Source: Clostridiales bacterium
Lineage (GTDB): Bacteria; Bacillota; Clostridia; Christensenellales; Pumilibacteraceae
Reading direction: 5' to 3'
NCBI GenBank assembly: GCA_022508485.1
Contig: JAFLVD010000003.1
Location: forward strand, 32,588 to 96,587
DNA: 64,000 nucleotides
The notes under the pieces are model-generated. The model searched no databases, was not told the origin of the DNA, and was given only the letters and a program-made list of their open reading frames with translations. The position numbers and the translations under genes are program-made. Of this stretch, positions 33,974 to 42,798 are shown in pieces (within the stretch, counting starts at the first letter, position 1; the number at the start of each line of letters is the position of its first letter).

Positions 33974-34372
33974 ATGCTTTTGAGCCTTACTCAACCGGTG
34001 ATAATAACGCTTGTCGCCGTAATAGCCGCACAGTACGCCTTTGCTACGTTCTGTCTGATGAAGCTTGCAACCATCGATTTGCCGCGCAAGAATTACGCGC
34101 TGTGGAACGTGTTTATTCTGCTTGTGTTTTTTATCGGCGGCATAGTTTTTCTTATCTACTATTTTAAGGTTAAGGATTCTTTGACTATCCCTCCGTACAA
34201 GCCGACGGACAATCCCGAGAGCGAAAACGCAGAAGCGCAAACCGCGCCCGAAGAAAACGCAAACACCGAAAACGCTCGCGAGGATATCTTTGAGGAAGTG
34301 CCTTCGCCCGTAGACGGTGCGCCTTCCGCCGAGAGCGACGAGCAAGCGCATAACGATACCGAACAACAATAA
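33974..34372 (+). CDS. PLDc_N-type small membrane protein
   Basis: A 132-residue protein with two membrane helices (about residues 6-29 and 44-65) separated by a short loop, an arrangement like the phospholipase D N-terminal (PLDc_N) module in IVFLIYYFKVK. The C-terminal half is hydrophilic and acidic (ENAEAQTAPEENANTENA) and probably disordered. Function unknown. It is probably leaderless and ends at a bidirectional terminator. Confidence 0.7.
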   Translation: MLLSLTQPVIITLVAVIAAQYAFATFCLMKLATIDLPRKNYALWNVFILLVFFIGGIVFLIYYFKVKDSLTIPPYKPTDNPESENAEAQTAPEENANTENAREDIFEEVPSPVDGAPSAESDEQAHNDTEQQ

Positions 34373-34405
34373 AAAAGGACCGCGCCGCGGTCCTTAATTT
34401 TTATC
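34371..34405. terminator. Bidirectional terminator between convergent genes
   Basis: GGACCGC (34377-34383) pairs with GCGGTCC (34387-34393), six A on the left and a T-rich run on the right. Read on the minus strand the sequence includes the same AGATAAAAATTAAGGACCGC as copy 2 of the dispersed element. It serves the PLDc_N gene and the minus-strand SLOG-type gene. A second small hairpin (GCCCC/GGGGC, about 34431-34443) lies just past the minus-strand stop. Confidence 0.85.
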
Positions 34406-34449
34406 TCTTATATTTTATCTGTTCGTTTAGCCCCGTTTAGGGGCGCTTT

Positions 34450-36438
34450 TTATATGTTCAGTTCCAGACCGTTTTCGTTTACGTACGAGCACCAATTTCC
34501 GTTTTCGATTATTTCCTCTCGGGCAATCTCTTTAAAGAATTTTTCCTTTTCTCTCGGCGTGCGGTCTATTGCGTCCTCCCATCTCGTTACGGCGGATGAG
34601 TAGAAGCGCAGCATTCTTACGTTGTCGTCCGTCTTGCGGTCGAAGGATAATTTTCCCCAGTAGCTCGACATAAGCAGGGAAGCCGCGGTGCCTATTCCGA
34701 GGATTATCGCCCCTATGCTTCGCCAGGTTAAATGCCCAAAGGCGACGTTTTCCCAAAACAGCGAGTAGGAAAAGGCGTGCGATATGTAGCAAGCGATTTC
34801 GAGCAGAAGTACGGCGCTGTAAAGACCTATCGCTACGTATTTGAAAATATCGGACAGCTTTTTGTGCTTGTCGGCGGTCGCTTGGTTGCCCGGAAGCTTT
34901 CTGCTATGATAGTTTTCCTGCCCCTCGGGGCCGCCTTTTTTTGGTAAATTCTTGTCTTTGGGGTTTCGCTCGAGCCACACGAACATCATTTTGTCGGCGT
35001 CGATATCAAGATTTTTCGACTCACCGACTACCGCGAGCGCTTGCATGGCCTTGTAAATCCATAATATACCCACTTTTTGTGTCCACGGACATAGGTCGCA
35101 AACGCTTGTGATTACGTCTTTCTCGTTTATGCAGGCGGATAGGTAAAACTGTATTCTTAACGCTTCGGCAAAGGTGCGGTACACGGTGTAATACTTGTGG
35201 TGTCCTCGCTTTTCCCCGACTTTAAGCATAATGATAATACCCACAAGGGCGGCGGTGCATGGGATAATCATAAACGGCAGCGCCGCGTCGTCGTAAATCA
35301 GGAAACACAGCGCGACGAACGTACCGAGTATAGCGATTCTAAGCAAAATCTTGCTGTAAGCGGATTGGTGAACGTTGTACGATAGATAGTCGGTTTTGGC
35401 GTAGTGGTAGCGCAGATTTTTTCTGTAATCGTCAAGCTCGTTTTCTTTTTCCTCTATCCAGAGCTTTTCGTTAATATCTTTGTCGTCAACGCCGCACGGC
35501 AGGGTATTGTATTCGACCGTTTGGGCTATAAGCTTTTGAATGTATTCGGGCGGAGTGGTCGAATAGGTATAGTATACCGCTTTGCAGACGTTTTTCTTTT
35601 TGCTCTCGGCGTCGGCGTTTTCCGCGTCGGTAATCTCTCTCGGCTCGAGGGTGAACTTTACTTGCGCGTCGTCTATATTTTCGGCTTCCTCGGCAGGGAC
35701 GGGGAAGTTATACTTTTTCGCTTTTATAATCTCCTCGTCATTCTCTTCGAGGTACGCTTTGTGATTTGCCCTTTCTTTTATAGTGGGAACGTGCGCAATC
35801 AGCCAGCGGCGCTTAATCTCTTGCTCGGGGTCGTTTTGTCTACGGGTTTTAATGTGAATAACCGCGGCGGAATCGTTAACGGCGCCGGGCTTGAACATTC
35901 CGTCGTGGTCCAAGTAGTTATGGGCGAGAGCGAATTTAACCGCCTCGACCGTGCCGCAGCCGTATTGCTTGTCCGGGCGCTTTCCGTCCCACAGCGCCAA
36001 AAGTATGTGCGAGTGCTCGGCTATGTATATGCCGGTTTGGCGGTACTCGTAGTCCTCTTTGCTAAGCTCTGTAAAATCTTGAGAGTTTTCTATATCAGGC
36101 GCTACGAATTTTCTTTTCGCCTTGCCGAGCGCATTTATTAGATTATTTTTGTCATTTTCGTCGGTGAAGCTTTTTATATAGTCCTTTTCTTTTCGGGGAA
36201 GGACGGCGTATACGTCTATATTGAGCTCTTCCGCGGCCTGTGCGCACAGCATGTCGGCGCCTTGCGCAAATGCGTTAAGCATAACGATAGGGGTTTTGCC
36301 GTTTTCGTATTCGCAAAGGTCTTGTATTTCCTTTATGGCTGCTTTTACGTTTTCGATAAGCTCAGCTTCGTCGTCGCGGTTTATGTTTCTGTGGCCGGTT
36401 ACACCTATTACAATCGGGATTTTTTCGTTTACGGGCAT
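34450..36438 (-). CDS. Candidate SLOG-domain protein with four membrane helices
   Basis: A 662-residue protein. Residues about 8-170 form a Rossmann-like SLOG-type domain: IVIGVTGHRNI, AFAQGADMLCAQAA, YAVLPRKEKDY and LALWDGKRPDKQYGCG, the last resembling ligand-binding loops. Two membrane helix pairs follow (about 363-381 and 388-405, then 531-552 and 571-591). SLOG domains paired with 2-helix SLATT-type effectors occur in nucleotide-sensing conflict systems. The start is MPVNEK at 36438 because the ATG at 36480 lies in the -10 box and the one at 36510 lies upstream of it; GGGAG precedes 36438. No partner gene adjoins it, so the defence role is inference. Confidence 0.7.
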   Translation of the reverse strand: MPVNEKIPIVIGVTGHRNINRDDEAELIENVKAAIKEIQDLCEYENGKTPIVMLNAFAQGADMLCAQAAEELNIDVYAVLPRKEKDYIKSFTDENDKNNLINALGKAKRKFVAPDIENSQDFTELSKEDYEYRQTGIYIAEHSHILLALWDGKRPDKQYGCGTVEAVKFALAHNYLDHDGMFKPGAVNDSAAVIHIKTRRQNDPEQEIKRRWLIAHVPTIKERANHKAYLEENDEEIIKAKKYNFPVPAEEAENIDDAQVKFTLEPREITDAENADAESKKKNVCKAVYYTYSTTPPEYIQKLIAQTVEYNTLPCGVDDKDINEKLWIEEKENELDDYRKNLRYHYAKTDYLSYNVHQSAYSKILLRIAILGTFVALCFLIYDDAALPFMIIPCTAALVGIIIMLKVGEKRGHHKYYTVYRTFAEALRIQFYLSACINEKDVITSVCDLCPWTQKVGILWIYKAMQALAVVGESKNLDIDADKMMFVWLERNPKDKNLPKKGGPEGQENYHSRKLPGNQATADKHKKLSDIFKYVAIGLYSAVLLLEIACYISHAFSYSLFWENVAFGHLTWRSIGAIILGIGTAASLLMSSYWGKLSFDRKTDDNVRMLRFYSSAVTRWEDAIDRTPREKEKFFKEIAREEIIENGNWCSYVNENGLELNI

Positions 36439-36478
36439 TAGAGTTTTTTTCTCCCTTTTTTCGGTTTCGATTACGCAC

Positions 36479-36507
36479 ATTATATCACCGATACGGTCGT
36501 TTGTCAA
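36479..36507 (-). promoter_or_regulatory. Consensus promoter of the SLOG-type gene
   Basis: On the minus strand TTGACA (36502-36507), 17 bases and TATAAT (36479-36484), a perfect sigma-A type promoter. Transcription should begin near 36472, giving a leader of about 30 bases to the ATG at 36438. Confidence 0.9.
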
Positions 36508-36659
36508 CATTGCTTATATGCGGTAAATTGACATCTGCGCATAAACGCACTTGTGGCAAAAATGCGCCGAAATAAGCTCTGCAATACATTATGTGTGCAT
36601 TCGTGCATATATAAATAAGACCGCAGTCGCAAAAAATAGCTTTTCCGCGCAAAATCCCC

Positions 36660-36688
36660 TTGAACGAAAGAGGCGATTGTGGTATAAT
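36660..36688 (+). promoter_or_regulatory. Promoter of the cation efflux gene
   Basis: TTGAAC at 36660-36665, 17 bases, TATAAT at 36683-36688. The intervening stretch 36508-36659 has no gene that I can support. Confidence 0.7.
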
Positions 36689-36695
36689 ATACGTA

Positions 36696-36731
36696 GTTGC
36701 GATCGGCGCGCTGTCATTAAGCGCGAGCAAC
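36696..36731 (+). promoter_or_regulatory. Hairpin in the 5' leader of the CDF gene
   Basis: GTTGC (36696-36700) pairs with GCAAC (36727-36731) around an inner CGCGC/GCGCG stem (36707-36711, 36721-36725). It begins at about the transcription start. No T-run follows, and no clear ribosome site precedes the ATG at 36754. Confidence 0.5.
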
Positions 36732-36753
36732 CGAAAAGTCAACCGATATAACT

Positions 36754-37848
36754 ATGACGGAAAAAGGCAGAAACAAAAGTGCGATTATTACGCTTATAGT
36801 AGGTCTTGCGCTTAACGTTATCCTCGGCGGCGCCAAGCTTGCCGCCGGTATTTTGTCGTACTCGGTTTCGGTCATGTCCGACGCTTTTAACAATATGTCG
36901 GACGCCGCCGTCTCGATTGTAACTATCGTCGCGGTGTGGCTAAGCTCGCGCGCCGCCGACCACGATCACCCGTACGGGCACGGCAGATACGAGTATATAG
37001 CGACGTTTATACTCGGCGCGGTTATCGCAATGGTGGGCGTCGAGGTGTGTATAAGCGGCGTGCAACGCATAATAACGCCGGTCGACGTGGAGTTCGGCAC
37101 GGTTGTTTGGGCGTCTCTCGGCGCGTCGATTGGGATAAAAGCGTTTATGGCGGTTTTTTACGCAGTGCGCGGAAAAAGAGTGGGGTCGGACACCATTAAA
37201 GCGGCGGCGGTCGATTCCGCAACCGACTGCGTGGTAACGGCGGTCGTCCTTGCCTGTGCGCTTGCCGAAAGGCTTACCGGCACGCATATCGACGGATACG
37301 CGTCCGTTGCGGTTGCGGTATTCGTCCTCGTGTTTGCGGTGAGAATACTTAAAAACACGATAAACAGACTGCTCGGCTCGCGACCGTCCCAGCAGTTACT
37401 CGAAGAAGTAAAAAAGCTTATTCTTTCGGAACCTGCGGTCGTTTCCATGCACGACCTTATAATAAACGACTACGGCGAGGTAAATAAGCTCGCCGAGGTC
37501 GACGTGGTGTTTCCGGCAAAAATGAGCTTTATCGAAGTGCATGCGGTGTGCGACAAGATAGAGAGCGCGGCGCGAGATAATCTCGGCGTAAAGCTGTGTA
37601 TACACGCCGACCCGTTCATAACGGACGACGAGCGGCTTAATAAGCTTCGCACGAGGATAGAGGCGCTTCTTATACCGTTTGGCGCGAGCGCGCACGATAT
37701 AGGCATTGACGACTGCAAAAAGCGCGTGGCGCTCGACGTGCTTATTTCGGGCGACAATCAGCCGGTAAACGAGATCGTGGGGATAATTAACGCCGAGTCG
37801 GAAACGCTTTTGGGCTACGGCGCGGACGTGCACGTGGATTACATTTAG
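36754..37848 (+). CDS. Cation diffusion facilitator transporter
   Basis: A 364-residue membrane exporter of the CDF family for zinc or a related ion. About six helices lie in the first 210 residues, with HDHPYGHGRYEY after helix 2, SVMSDAFNNMSDAAVS in helix 2 and AVDSATDCVVTAV in helix 5 providing the metal site. The C-terminal cytoplasmic domain (about 210-300) is the regulatory fold, followed by an extension with a second ferredoxin-like stretch. Its stop is immediately followed by mnmA. Confidence 0.9.
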   Translation: MTEKGRNKSAIITLIVGLALNVILGGAKLAAGILSYSVSVMSDAFNNMSDAAVSIVTIVAVWLSSRAADHDHPYGHGRYEYIATFILGAVIAMVGVEVCISGVQRIITPVDVEFGTVVWASLGASIGIKAFMAVFYAVRGKRVGSDTIKAAAVDSATDCVVTAVVLACALAERLTGTHIDGYASVAVAVFVLVFAVRILKNTINRLLGSRPSQQLLEEVKKLILSEPAVVSMHDLIINDYGEVNKLAEVDVVFPAKMSFIEVHAVCDKIESAARDNLGVKLCIHADPFITDDERLNKLRTRIEALLIPFGASAHDIGIDDCKKRVALDVLISGDNQPVNEIVGIINAESETLLGYGADVHVDYI

Positions 37849-38928
37849 ATGGCAAAAACGAAAAAGAAAAAAGTAATAATCGGCATGTCTGGCGGAGTCG
37901 ATTCCGCAGTCGCCGCGTACCTGTTAAAGCGCGACGGATACGAAGTCGTCGGGCTGTTTATGCATAACTGGGAAGAAGATGGCTGTCCCTCCACCGACGA
38001 TTGGCGCGACGTCGAGCGCGTTTGCGCCGCGATAGGGATAGACTGCTATTCGGTAAACTTCGCAAAAGAGTATGCGGACGGCGTTTTCGAGTATTTTTTA
38101 AACGAGTACAAGGCGTACCGCACGCCCAACCCCGACGTTTTGTGTAACCGCGTCGTCAAGTTCGGCGTGTTCCGCGACTACGCGCTGTCGCTCGGCGCGG
38201 ACTGTATCGCTACGGGGCATTATTGTAAGGTAGGTGAACATCTCGCCGCGCCGACTCTTCTTCGCGCCGCCGACGAGGGCAAGGACCAGACGTATTTTTT
38301 GAACCAGGTACAAACGGAACAGCTTTGTAACGTTATGTTTCCGCTTGCCGATATGCTAAAACCGCGCGTTCGCGAAATAGCGGCCGAGCTTAACCTTCCC
38401 GTCGCCGCTAAAAAGGATAGCACCGGGATTTGCTTTATAGGCGAGAGAAAGTTTAAACAGTTCCTTAAACAGTACCTCCCGGCGCAAAGCGGCGATATAG
38501 TCGACGTAAACGGCAACGTGGTAGGCAGGCACGACGGGCTCATGTACTACACGCTCGGACAGCGCAGAGGGCTTGGCATAGGCGGAGTAAAGGGCGAGGT
38601 CGGGCGCTGGTTCGTTCTCGACAAGGACGTAAAAAATAATAGACTGATTGTGTCGTGCGGAGACGAGTCCGAACTCTTTTCGTCTGCGCTCGAAGGCAGT
38701 GGGTTTAACGTTATAGGTAAATTCGACATGCCGGAAAAACTTGATTGCACTGCAAAAACGCGGTACCGCCAGCCCGATTTTCCGGCTACTCTAACCGTAA
38801 AATCAGACGGAAGGTTTACGATAGAATTCCAAACAAAGCAGCGCGCCGTTACTCCCGGACAGTACGCGGTAATATACGTAGGCGAGCGGTGTGTAGGCGG
38901 CGGAGTTATAGAGCGCGCGGAAAAATAA
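37849..38928 (+). CDS. mnmA: tRNA-specific 2-thiouridylase MnmA
   Basis: A 359-residue enzyme that puts sulfur on U34 of tRNA-Lys, Glu and Gln. The PP-loop is IIGMSGGVDSAVAAYLL; FMHNWEED follows. The catalytic cysteines are in NPDVLCNRVVKFG and TGICFIGERKF, and the long TGHYCKVG segment is typical. The gene starts directly on the CDF stop. It complements MnmG in this window; sulfur donors such as IscS are not in the window. Confidence 0.95.
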   Translation: MAKTKKKKVIIGMSGGVDSAVAAYLLKRDGYEVVGLFMHNWEEDGCPSTDDWRDVERVCAAIGIDCYSVNFAKEYADGVFEYFLNEYKAYRTPNPDVLCNRVVKFGVFRDYALSLGADCIATGHYCKVGEHLAAPTLLRAADEGKDQTYFLNQVQTEQLCNVMFPLADMLKPRVREIAAELNLPVAAKKDSTGICFIGERKFKQFLKQYLPAQSGDIVDVNGNVVGRHDGLMYYTLGQRRGLGIGGVKGEVGRWFVLDKDVKNNRLIVSCGDESELFSSALEGSGFNVIGKFDMPEKLDCTAKTRYRQPDFPATLTVKSDGRFTIEFQTKQRAVTPGQYAVIYVGERCVGGGVIERAEK

Positions 38929-38943
38929 AATGCGAGGGTTTTG

Positions 38944-38972
38944 TTTACGCAAGAGCAAAACGAGTATATAAT
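38944..38972 (+). promoter_or_regulatory. Promoter of the YugP-type protease
   Basis: TTTACG at 38944-38949, 17 bases, TATAAT at 38967-38972. A GGAGAGG site precedes the ATG at 39016. Confidence 0.65.
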
Positions 38973-39015
38973 AAAAAAGGTTTTTGCGAGAACGGCAAAA
39001 AGGAGAGGATTTTAA

Positions 39016-39753
39016 ATGTGGGATTACTTTACCGACCCGGAATACATGCTGTACGCGATTTCGATTGTACTGATTATTCCGGTGTTTATCTTCGGGATTA
39101 TAGCGTCCGCGCGCGTAAGCTCGGTTTTTAATAAATATAACGGGGTCAGGGTAAGCTCGGGAATAAACGCCGAAACGTACGTTAGGAATTTTCTTATTAC
39201 AAACGGCGTAAGCGGTATTCGCTTCGCCGCAGTAAGAGGGTCGCTTACCGACAACTTTAACCCGACAAACAATACCATAAGCCTTTCCGACAGCGTGCGC
39301 GGCGCGGCTACGATCGGCGCGATTGGGGTTGCGTGCCACGAGGCCGGACATGCTATCCAGCACGCAAAAAAGTATTTCTTTTCGTCGGCGCGGTTAAAGC
39401 TTGTTCCTATCGTCAACTTTGCAAGCGGAATGATTTGGCCGCTGTTCATAGTCGGGTACGTTCTCGGCTTCGGGACGACGTTCGGAAGTATAGGTAATAT
39501 TTTTCTGTACGCCGGGCTTGCCGTAATGGGCTTGTCGTTATTGTTTTCGCTCGTAACGCTTCCCACCGAGTTTAACGCGAGCGCAAGGGCGTACTCGTAT
39601 CTCAAAACGACCCTTCTTCCCGAGGAAGCGGCAGGCGTAAGAAAGGTGCTTACCGCCGCCGCAATGACGTACGTCGCCTCGTTCATGATGACTTCGCTTC
39701 AATTCCTCCGCTTTTTGGCGCTGCTGCTCATTAACACAAGGCGCCGCCGCTGA
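39016..39753 (+). CDS. Zinc metallopeptidase of the YugP family
   Basis: A 245-residue membrane-associated protease. An N-terminal helix (about residues 9-32) precedes the catalytic HEXXH motif in GVACHEAGHAIQHA (residues 110-122), and further helices lie near 140-190. LTDNFNPTNNTISLSDSV is a family motif upstream of the active site. The third ligand is likely a Glu in TLPTEFNASARA. The physiological target is unknown. It is monocistronic between its own promoter and a terminator. Confidence 0.88.
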   Translation: MWDYFTDPEYMLYAISIVLIIPVFIFGIIASARVSSVFNKYNGVRVSSGINAETYVRNFLITNGVSGIRFAAVRGSLTDNFNPTNNTISLSDSVRGAATIGAIGVACHEAGHAIQHAKKYFFSSARLKLVPIVNFASGMIWPLFIVGYVLGFGTTFGSIGNIFLYAGLAVMGLSLLFSLVTLPTEFNASARAYSYLKTTLLPEEAAGVRKVLTAAAMTYVASFMMTSLQFLRFLALLLINTRRRR

Positions 39754-39769
39754 AAACGCTTTAAAACAA

Positions 39770-39797
39770 AAATCGGGCTTATATCGGCCCGATTTTT
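39770..39797 (+). terminator. Terminator after the YugP-type gene
   Basis: AAATCGGGC (39770-39778) pairs with GCCCGATTT (39787-39795) with T-run. The opposing minus-strand gene begins its 3' end here, so it may work in both directions. Confidence 0.88.
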
Positions 39798-39807
39798 TTG
39801 ACGCGAA

Positions 39808-40359
39808 TTATACGCCGGAATCGATTTCCTCTATGTTGTCTATAAATCCGTCCGTTAACGTGTATTTGTTCAGGTGCGCGACCTCGTTTGAGTCGATGAG
39901 GTAAAAAAGCGGTTCGTCTCGCCAAAAGCATTCCTCTATTCTGTCGTACCCTTCGAAAAAGGCGGCGAGCGCGCGCTTATCCACGGTCGCTTTAAGAGAT
40001 TCCGAAAGCATTGCGTATGCCGAAAATACGTCGCCGTTTTTAATAAGAGTAAACAGCCGCATGACGGGCGAGGGCTGAACGATAGGGTCCTGCCGAGTAA
40101 AGCCGTACACCGTCATGTGCCGCGGTTCGAGCGTAAGAAGATAATTGTTATTGTCGAGTCGAATTCCGCCGTACAGCTCGGCCTTTGTGTTTCGCGCGCC
40201 CTCGAGCTTTACCGTGTACGGAAGAAGGGTGTGCTTTATGGGCAGCACGGTTATGTACAATACGTCGAACTCGGAAAATGTGAGCGAGGTGGCGGTCTCG
40301 AAAAAGTCGCCGTTAATAATGAATACGCAGTCGAATTTGCTTTTAATATGCAGTTCCAT
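39808..40359 (-). CDS. Hypothetical 183-residue soluble protein
   Basis: No family recognised. It begins with several beta-strand-like segments (HIKSKFDCVFIINGDFFETA and TVKLEGARNTKAELYGGI), giving a beta-rich N-terminal half, then helices (VMRLFTLIKNGDVFSAYAML). No signal peptide or membrane helix. It is divergent from the 40438 gene. The first ATG at 40359 is used with no clear ribosome site. Confidence 0.55.
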   Translation of the reverse strand: MELHIKSKFDCVFIINGDFFETATSLTFSEFDVLYITVLPIKHTLLPYTVKLEGARNTKAELYGGIRLDNNNYLLTLEPRHMTVYGFTRQDPIVQPSPVMRLFTLIKNGDVFSAYAMLSESLKATVDKRALAAFFEGYDRIEECFWRDEPLFYLIDSNEVAHLNKYTLTDGFIDNIEEIDSGV

Positions 40360-40437
40360 ACAATATATTTATGACGGGATTTAACTTTGTATGTATATTA
40401 TGAACGGACTGTGGCAATCATTATCGCGGAGGGTTAT

Positions 40438-41004
40438 ATGAATAACGGAAACTGGACAATAGAACAGACAAAACGCCTTTTTTCGCTCTGCGATAAGGCA
40501 AAAAAATCGGGGAAAAGTCTCGGCGAGGCGTTTTCCGTCTGTGCGGCGGAATCGGGCCGCTCGGTGAACTCGGTGCGAAACTACTACTACGCTCAAACCA
40601 AAATCTTCTCGCTCGTGCCCGACGTCGCAAAAAAACTGGGCATTACCTTATGCGAGGTAAAGCGCGAGGCGTTTGTCCCTTTTAGCGGCGACGAGGTAAA
40701 AGCGCTCGTCGAGCACATACTCGTAAAAAAGGGCGAGGGTGTATCGGTGCGCGCCGCGATTGCGGAGATTTCCCCCGACGACAAAACGGCGTTGCGCTAT
40801 CAAAACAAATACCGCTCGTATTTGCGCTCGCACAGAAGCGAAGTGGAGGCGATTATGGCGGAGTTAAGCAGCCGCGGCGTTAAATACTTCGACCCGTACA
40901 AAAAGTCGGGCGCCGACAACTTCGAGCGGCTTACGCGCTACCTTGCCGCGCTCGACCAAAAAAGCGTGGGTAAATTCCTTTCCATTATCGAAAAGATAAC
41001 CTAA
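40438..41004 (+). CDS. Myb/SANT-like DNA-binding protein, RsfA-like
   Basis: A 188-residue protein. The N-terminal WTIEQTKRLFSLCDKAKKSG with SVNSVRNYYYAQTKIF resembles the SANT/Myb-like helix bundle of the RsfA-type sporulation regulators and related Clostridia proteins. The rest is helical and basic, ending FERLTRYLAALDQKSVGKF. The start is ATG 40438 behind GGAGGG; an earlier in-frame start at 40387 lacks a ribosome site. The function as a DNA-binding regulator is inference. It ends at a terminator. Confidence 0.65.
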   Translation: MNNGNWTIEQTKRLFSLCDKAKKSGKSLGEAFSVCAAESGRSVNSVRNYYYAQTKIFSLVPDVAKKLGITLCEVKREAFVPFSGDEVKALVEHILVKKGEGVSVRAAIAEISPDDKTALRYQNKYRSYLRSHRSEVEAIMAELSSRGVKYFDPYKKSGADNFERLTRYLAALDQKSVGKFLSIIEKIT

Positions 41005-41027
41005 TCTTTGCCCCGACGGCAGATGAA

Positions 41028-41063
41028 AAAGAATCCGAGCAAACCGCTTTCGGGTTCTTTTTT
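41028..41063 (+). terminator. Terminator after the Myb/SANT-like gene
   Basis: An 11-bp stem (41028-41038 with 41050-41060) with one G-T pair and a T-run. Confidence 0.85.
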
Positions 41064-41121
41064 CGTGAAAAAAATGCGACGACCATACTTCATATAACCG
41101 CTTTGATATGTCGAAAATTGC

Positions 41122-41150
41122 TTGCATTTTGCGCTCGGGCGATATATAAT
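41122..41150 (+). promoter_or_regulatory. Promoter of the Nudix-asparaginase pair
   Basis: TTGCAT at 41122-41127, 17 bases, TATAAT at 41145-41150. Confidence 0.75.
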
Positions 41151-41178
41151 ATGTATAGTAATTATTAGAGGCGCGCGC

Positions 41179-41793
41179 ATGGACGGCAATAAAAAAACAG
41201 GGAAGCTCGATAAAAACGGAAAGACCCTCGAAGAGTTTTTGCGTTCTTACGACGTTACCGAATATTTCCGTCCGTCCGTTACGGTCGACGCTGTTCTGCT
41301 GAGTAAAACAAACGCCGGCGGAAAGGTTCTGCTTATTAAACGCGGCGGACACCCGTACATAGGCGACTGGGCTTTTCCGGGCGGATTTGTGGACGAGGGC
41401 GAGTCGTGCGAGGAAGCGGTTTCTCGCGAACTTAACGAAGAAACCGGTATTTCGGGCATTCCGCTGTATCAGGCTGTAACCGTATCTACGCCCGACAGAG
41501 ATCCGCGCTGGCGCAATATCACCGTCGTGTACTGTGCGCTTACCGAAACGGTTGACGCCGTGGGCGGCGACGACGCCGACGACGCGTGCTGGTTCGATTT
41601 TACGTGCTCTGCTTCCGGCGATATAATTACTCTTACATTTACCGGCGACGAAAGCTTTACGGTAAAAATAAAAGCCGTCAGGGACGGTCGGGGCAAGATA
41701 GACCTTAACCGCACCGAGATAATCGAAAGCGGAAAGGCGGCGTTTGACCACGCCAAAATCCTTTGCTACTTATACGAGGAGTATTTGAGATGA
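41179..41793 (+). CDS. Nudix hydrolase
   Basis: A 204-residue nucleoside-diphosphate-linked hydrolase. The Nudix box GFVDEGESCEEAVSRELNEE with TGI fits GX5EX7REUXEEXGU exactly. The region VYCALTETVDAVGGDDADDACWF follows as in ADP-ribose-type members. The substrate is unknown. ATG 41179 has an AGAGG site. The stop overlaps the asparaginase start by 4 bases. Confidence 0.9.
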   Translation: MDGNKKTGKLDKNGKTLEEFLRSYDVTEYFRPSVTVDAVLLSKTNAGGKVLLIKRGGHPYIGDWAFPGGFVDEGESCEEAVSRELNEETGISGIPLYQAVTVSTPDRDPRWRNITVVYCALTETVDAVGGDDADDACWFDFTCSASGDIITLTFTGDESFTVKIKAVRDGRGKIDLNRTEIIESGKAAFDHAKILCYLYEEYLR

Positions 41794-42695
41794 AGATAGC
41801 TCTTGTTGCTACCGGCGGCACGATAGGGAGCCGCAAAAATTCGGAAGGCGTAATCAAGCTGGACAGCGCCGCAACGACGCACATTTCGTCCATTGTCGGC
41901 GCCGACTCTGTATTCGATTCTCTCACGACGCACAGTGAGAGAATGCAGTTTTCCGACCTTAACGAGCTTAGAAAGATTGTGGGAAGAGCGCTCGACACCA
42001 AGCCGGACGGCGTTATAATAACGCACGGCACAGATACGCTTGCTTCCACCTCGTCGTACCTTGCGTACGCATTTTGCGACACTAAGGTGCCCATTGTAAT
42101 GTGCTCGGCCGACCTTCCGCTGACAGAGCCGGAAAGCAACGGTTTTGCCGTACTCAACTCCGCAAAAACATTTTTGGCGCACGGAAAACCGGGCGTATAC
42201 GTAGTGTACAAAAATCCGGATTGCGCGCCTGCTATTCACCATGCGGCAAGGCTGCTTCCGGCGCACCTTCACGACCATTTTTATAAATCGATAGGCGGCG
42301 AGTGCGAGTTTAAAGATACCGGGCTTATGCACGGATTGGATTTTAACCTCGTAGAGCACAAGGTGCTTTGCATAATCCCTTACGTGGGTCTTGATTATTC
42401 GGTATTCAACCTCGACGGATATTCTGCGGTTGTTCACTCGGCGTACCACTCCGGAACGGTCAATGCGGCGCACTTTAACGCCTTTGCGGCGGCGCACCCC
42501 GATATCCCCATGTTTATGACGGCAGGGCGGAAAAAGTACGACGGACAAGTTTTTGTAAACAACGTAGTTCAGTGCCACGGCATAACGCGCCCGGCGCTTT
42601 ACATGAAGGTGCTTATAGGCCTTAACAACAATATAAAAGACCTCGCCGCGTTCGTAAGGAAAAATGCCTGCGGCGAAATAGTCGAAAAATATTGA
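41790..42695 (+). CDS. Type I L-asparaginase
   Basis: A 301-residue cytoplasmic enzyme that hydrolyses asparagine to aspartate and ammonia. The N-terminal catalytic Thr is in IALVATGGTIGSR, and the second catalytic triad is in THGTDTLASTSSYLAYAF. The length is near standard for type I; no signal peptide is present. The start is ATG 41790, in the ATGA overlap with the Nudix gene and with AGGAG upstream. Confidence 0.9.
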   Translation: MKIALVATGGTIGSRKNSEGVIKLDSAATTHISSIVGADSVFDSLTTHSERMQFSDLNELRKIVGRALDTKPDGVIITHGTDTLASTSSYLAYAFCDTKVPIVMCSADLPLTEPESNGFAVLNSAKTFLAHGKPGVYVVYKNPDCAPAIHHAARLLPAHLHDHFYKSIGGECEFKDTGLMHGLDFNLVEHKVLCIIPYVGLDYSVFNLDGYSAVVHSAYHSGTVNAAHFNAFAAAHPDIPMFMTAGRKKYDGQVFVNNVVQCHGITRPALYMKVLIGLNNNIKDLAAFVRKNACGEIVEKY

Positions 42696-42798
42696 TTGTT
42701 TGTTTATCAGTCTTTATTTTTTTCGGTATGCGATAGCTCTTGTTTGATAAACAAGTGCTATTAGTCAGATAGACGAGATAATTGAGGGAATAATTATA

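Noticed and set aside
36696..36753. Nickel/cobalt (czcD-type) riboswitch before the CDF gene
   Set aside because: The leader is only about 60 bases and forms one hairpin; the known riboswitch needs a four-way junction near 100 bases.
40387..40437. Upstream extension of the Myb/SANT-like gene
   Set aside because: No ribosome site, while ATG 40438 has GGAGGG.
41766..42578. Minus-strand ORF opposite asparaginase
   Set aside because: No start signals; the opposite gene has clear catalytic motifs.
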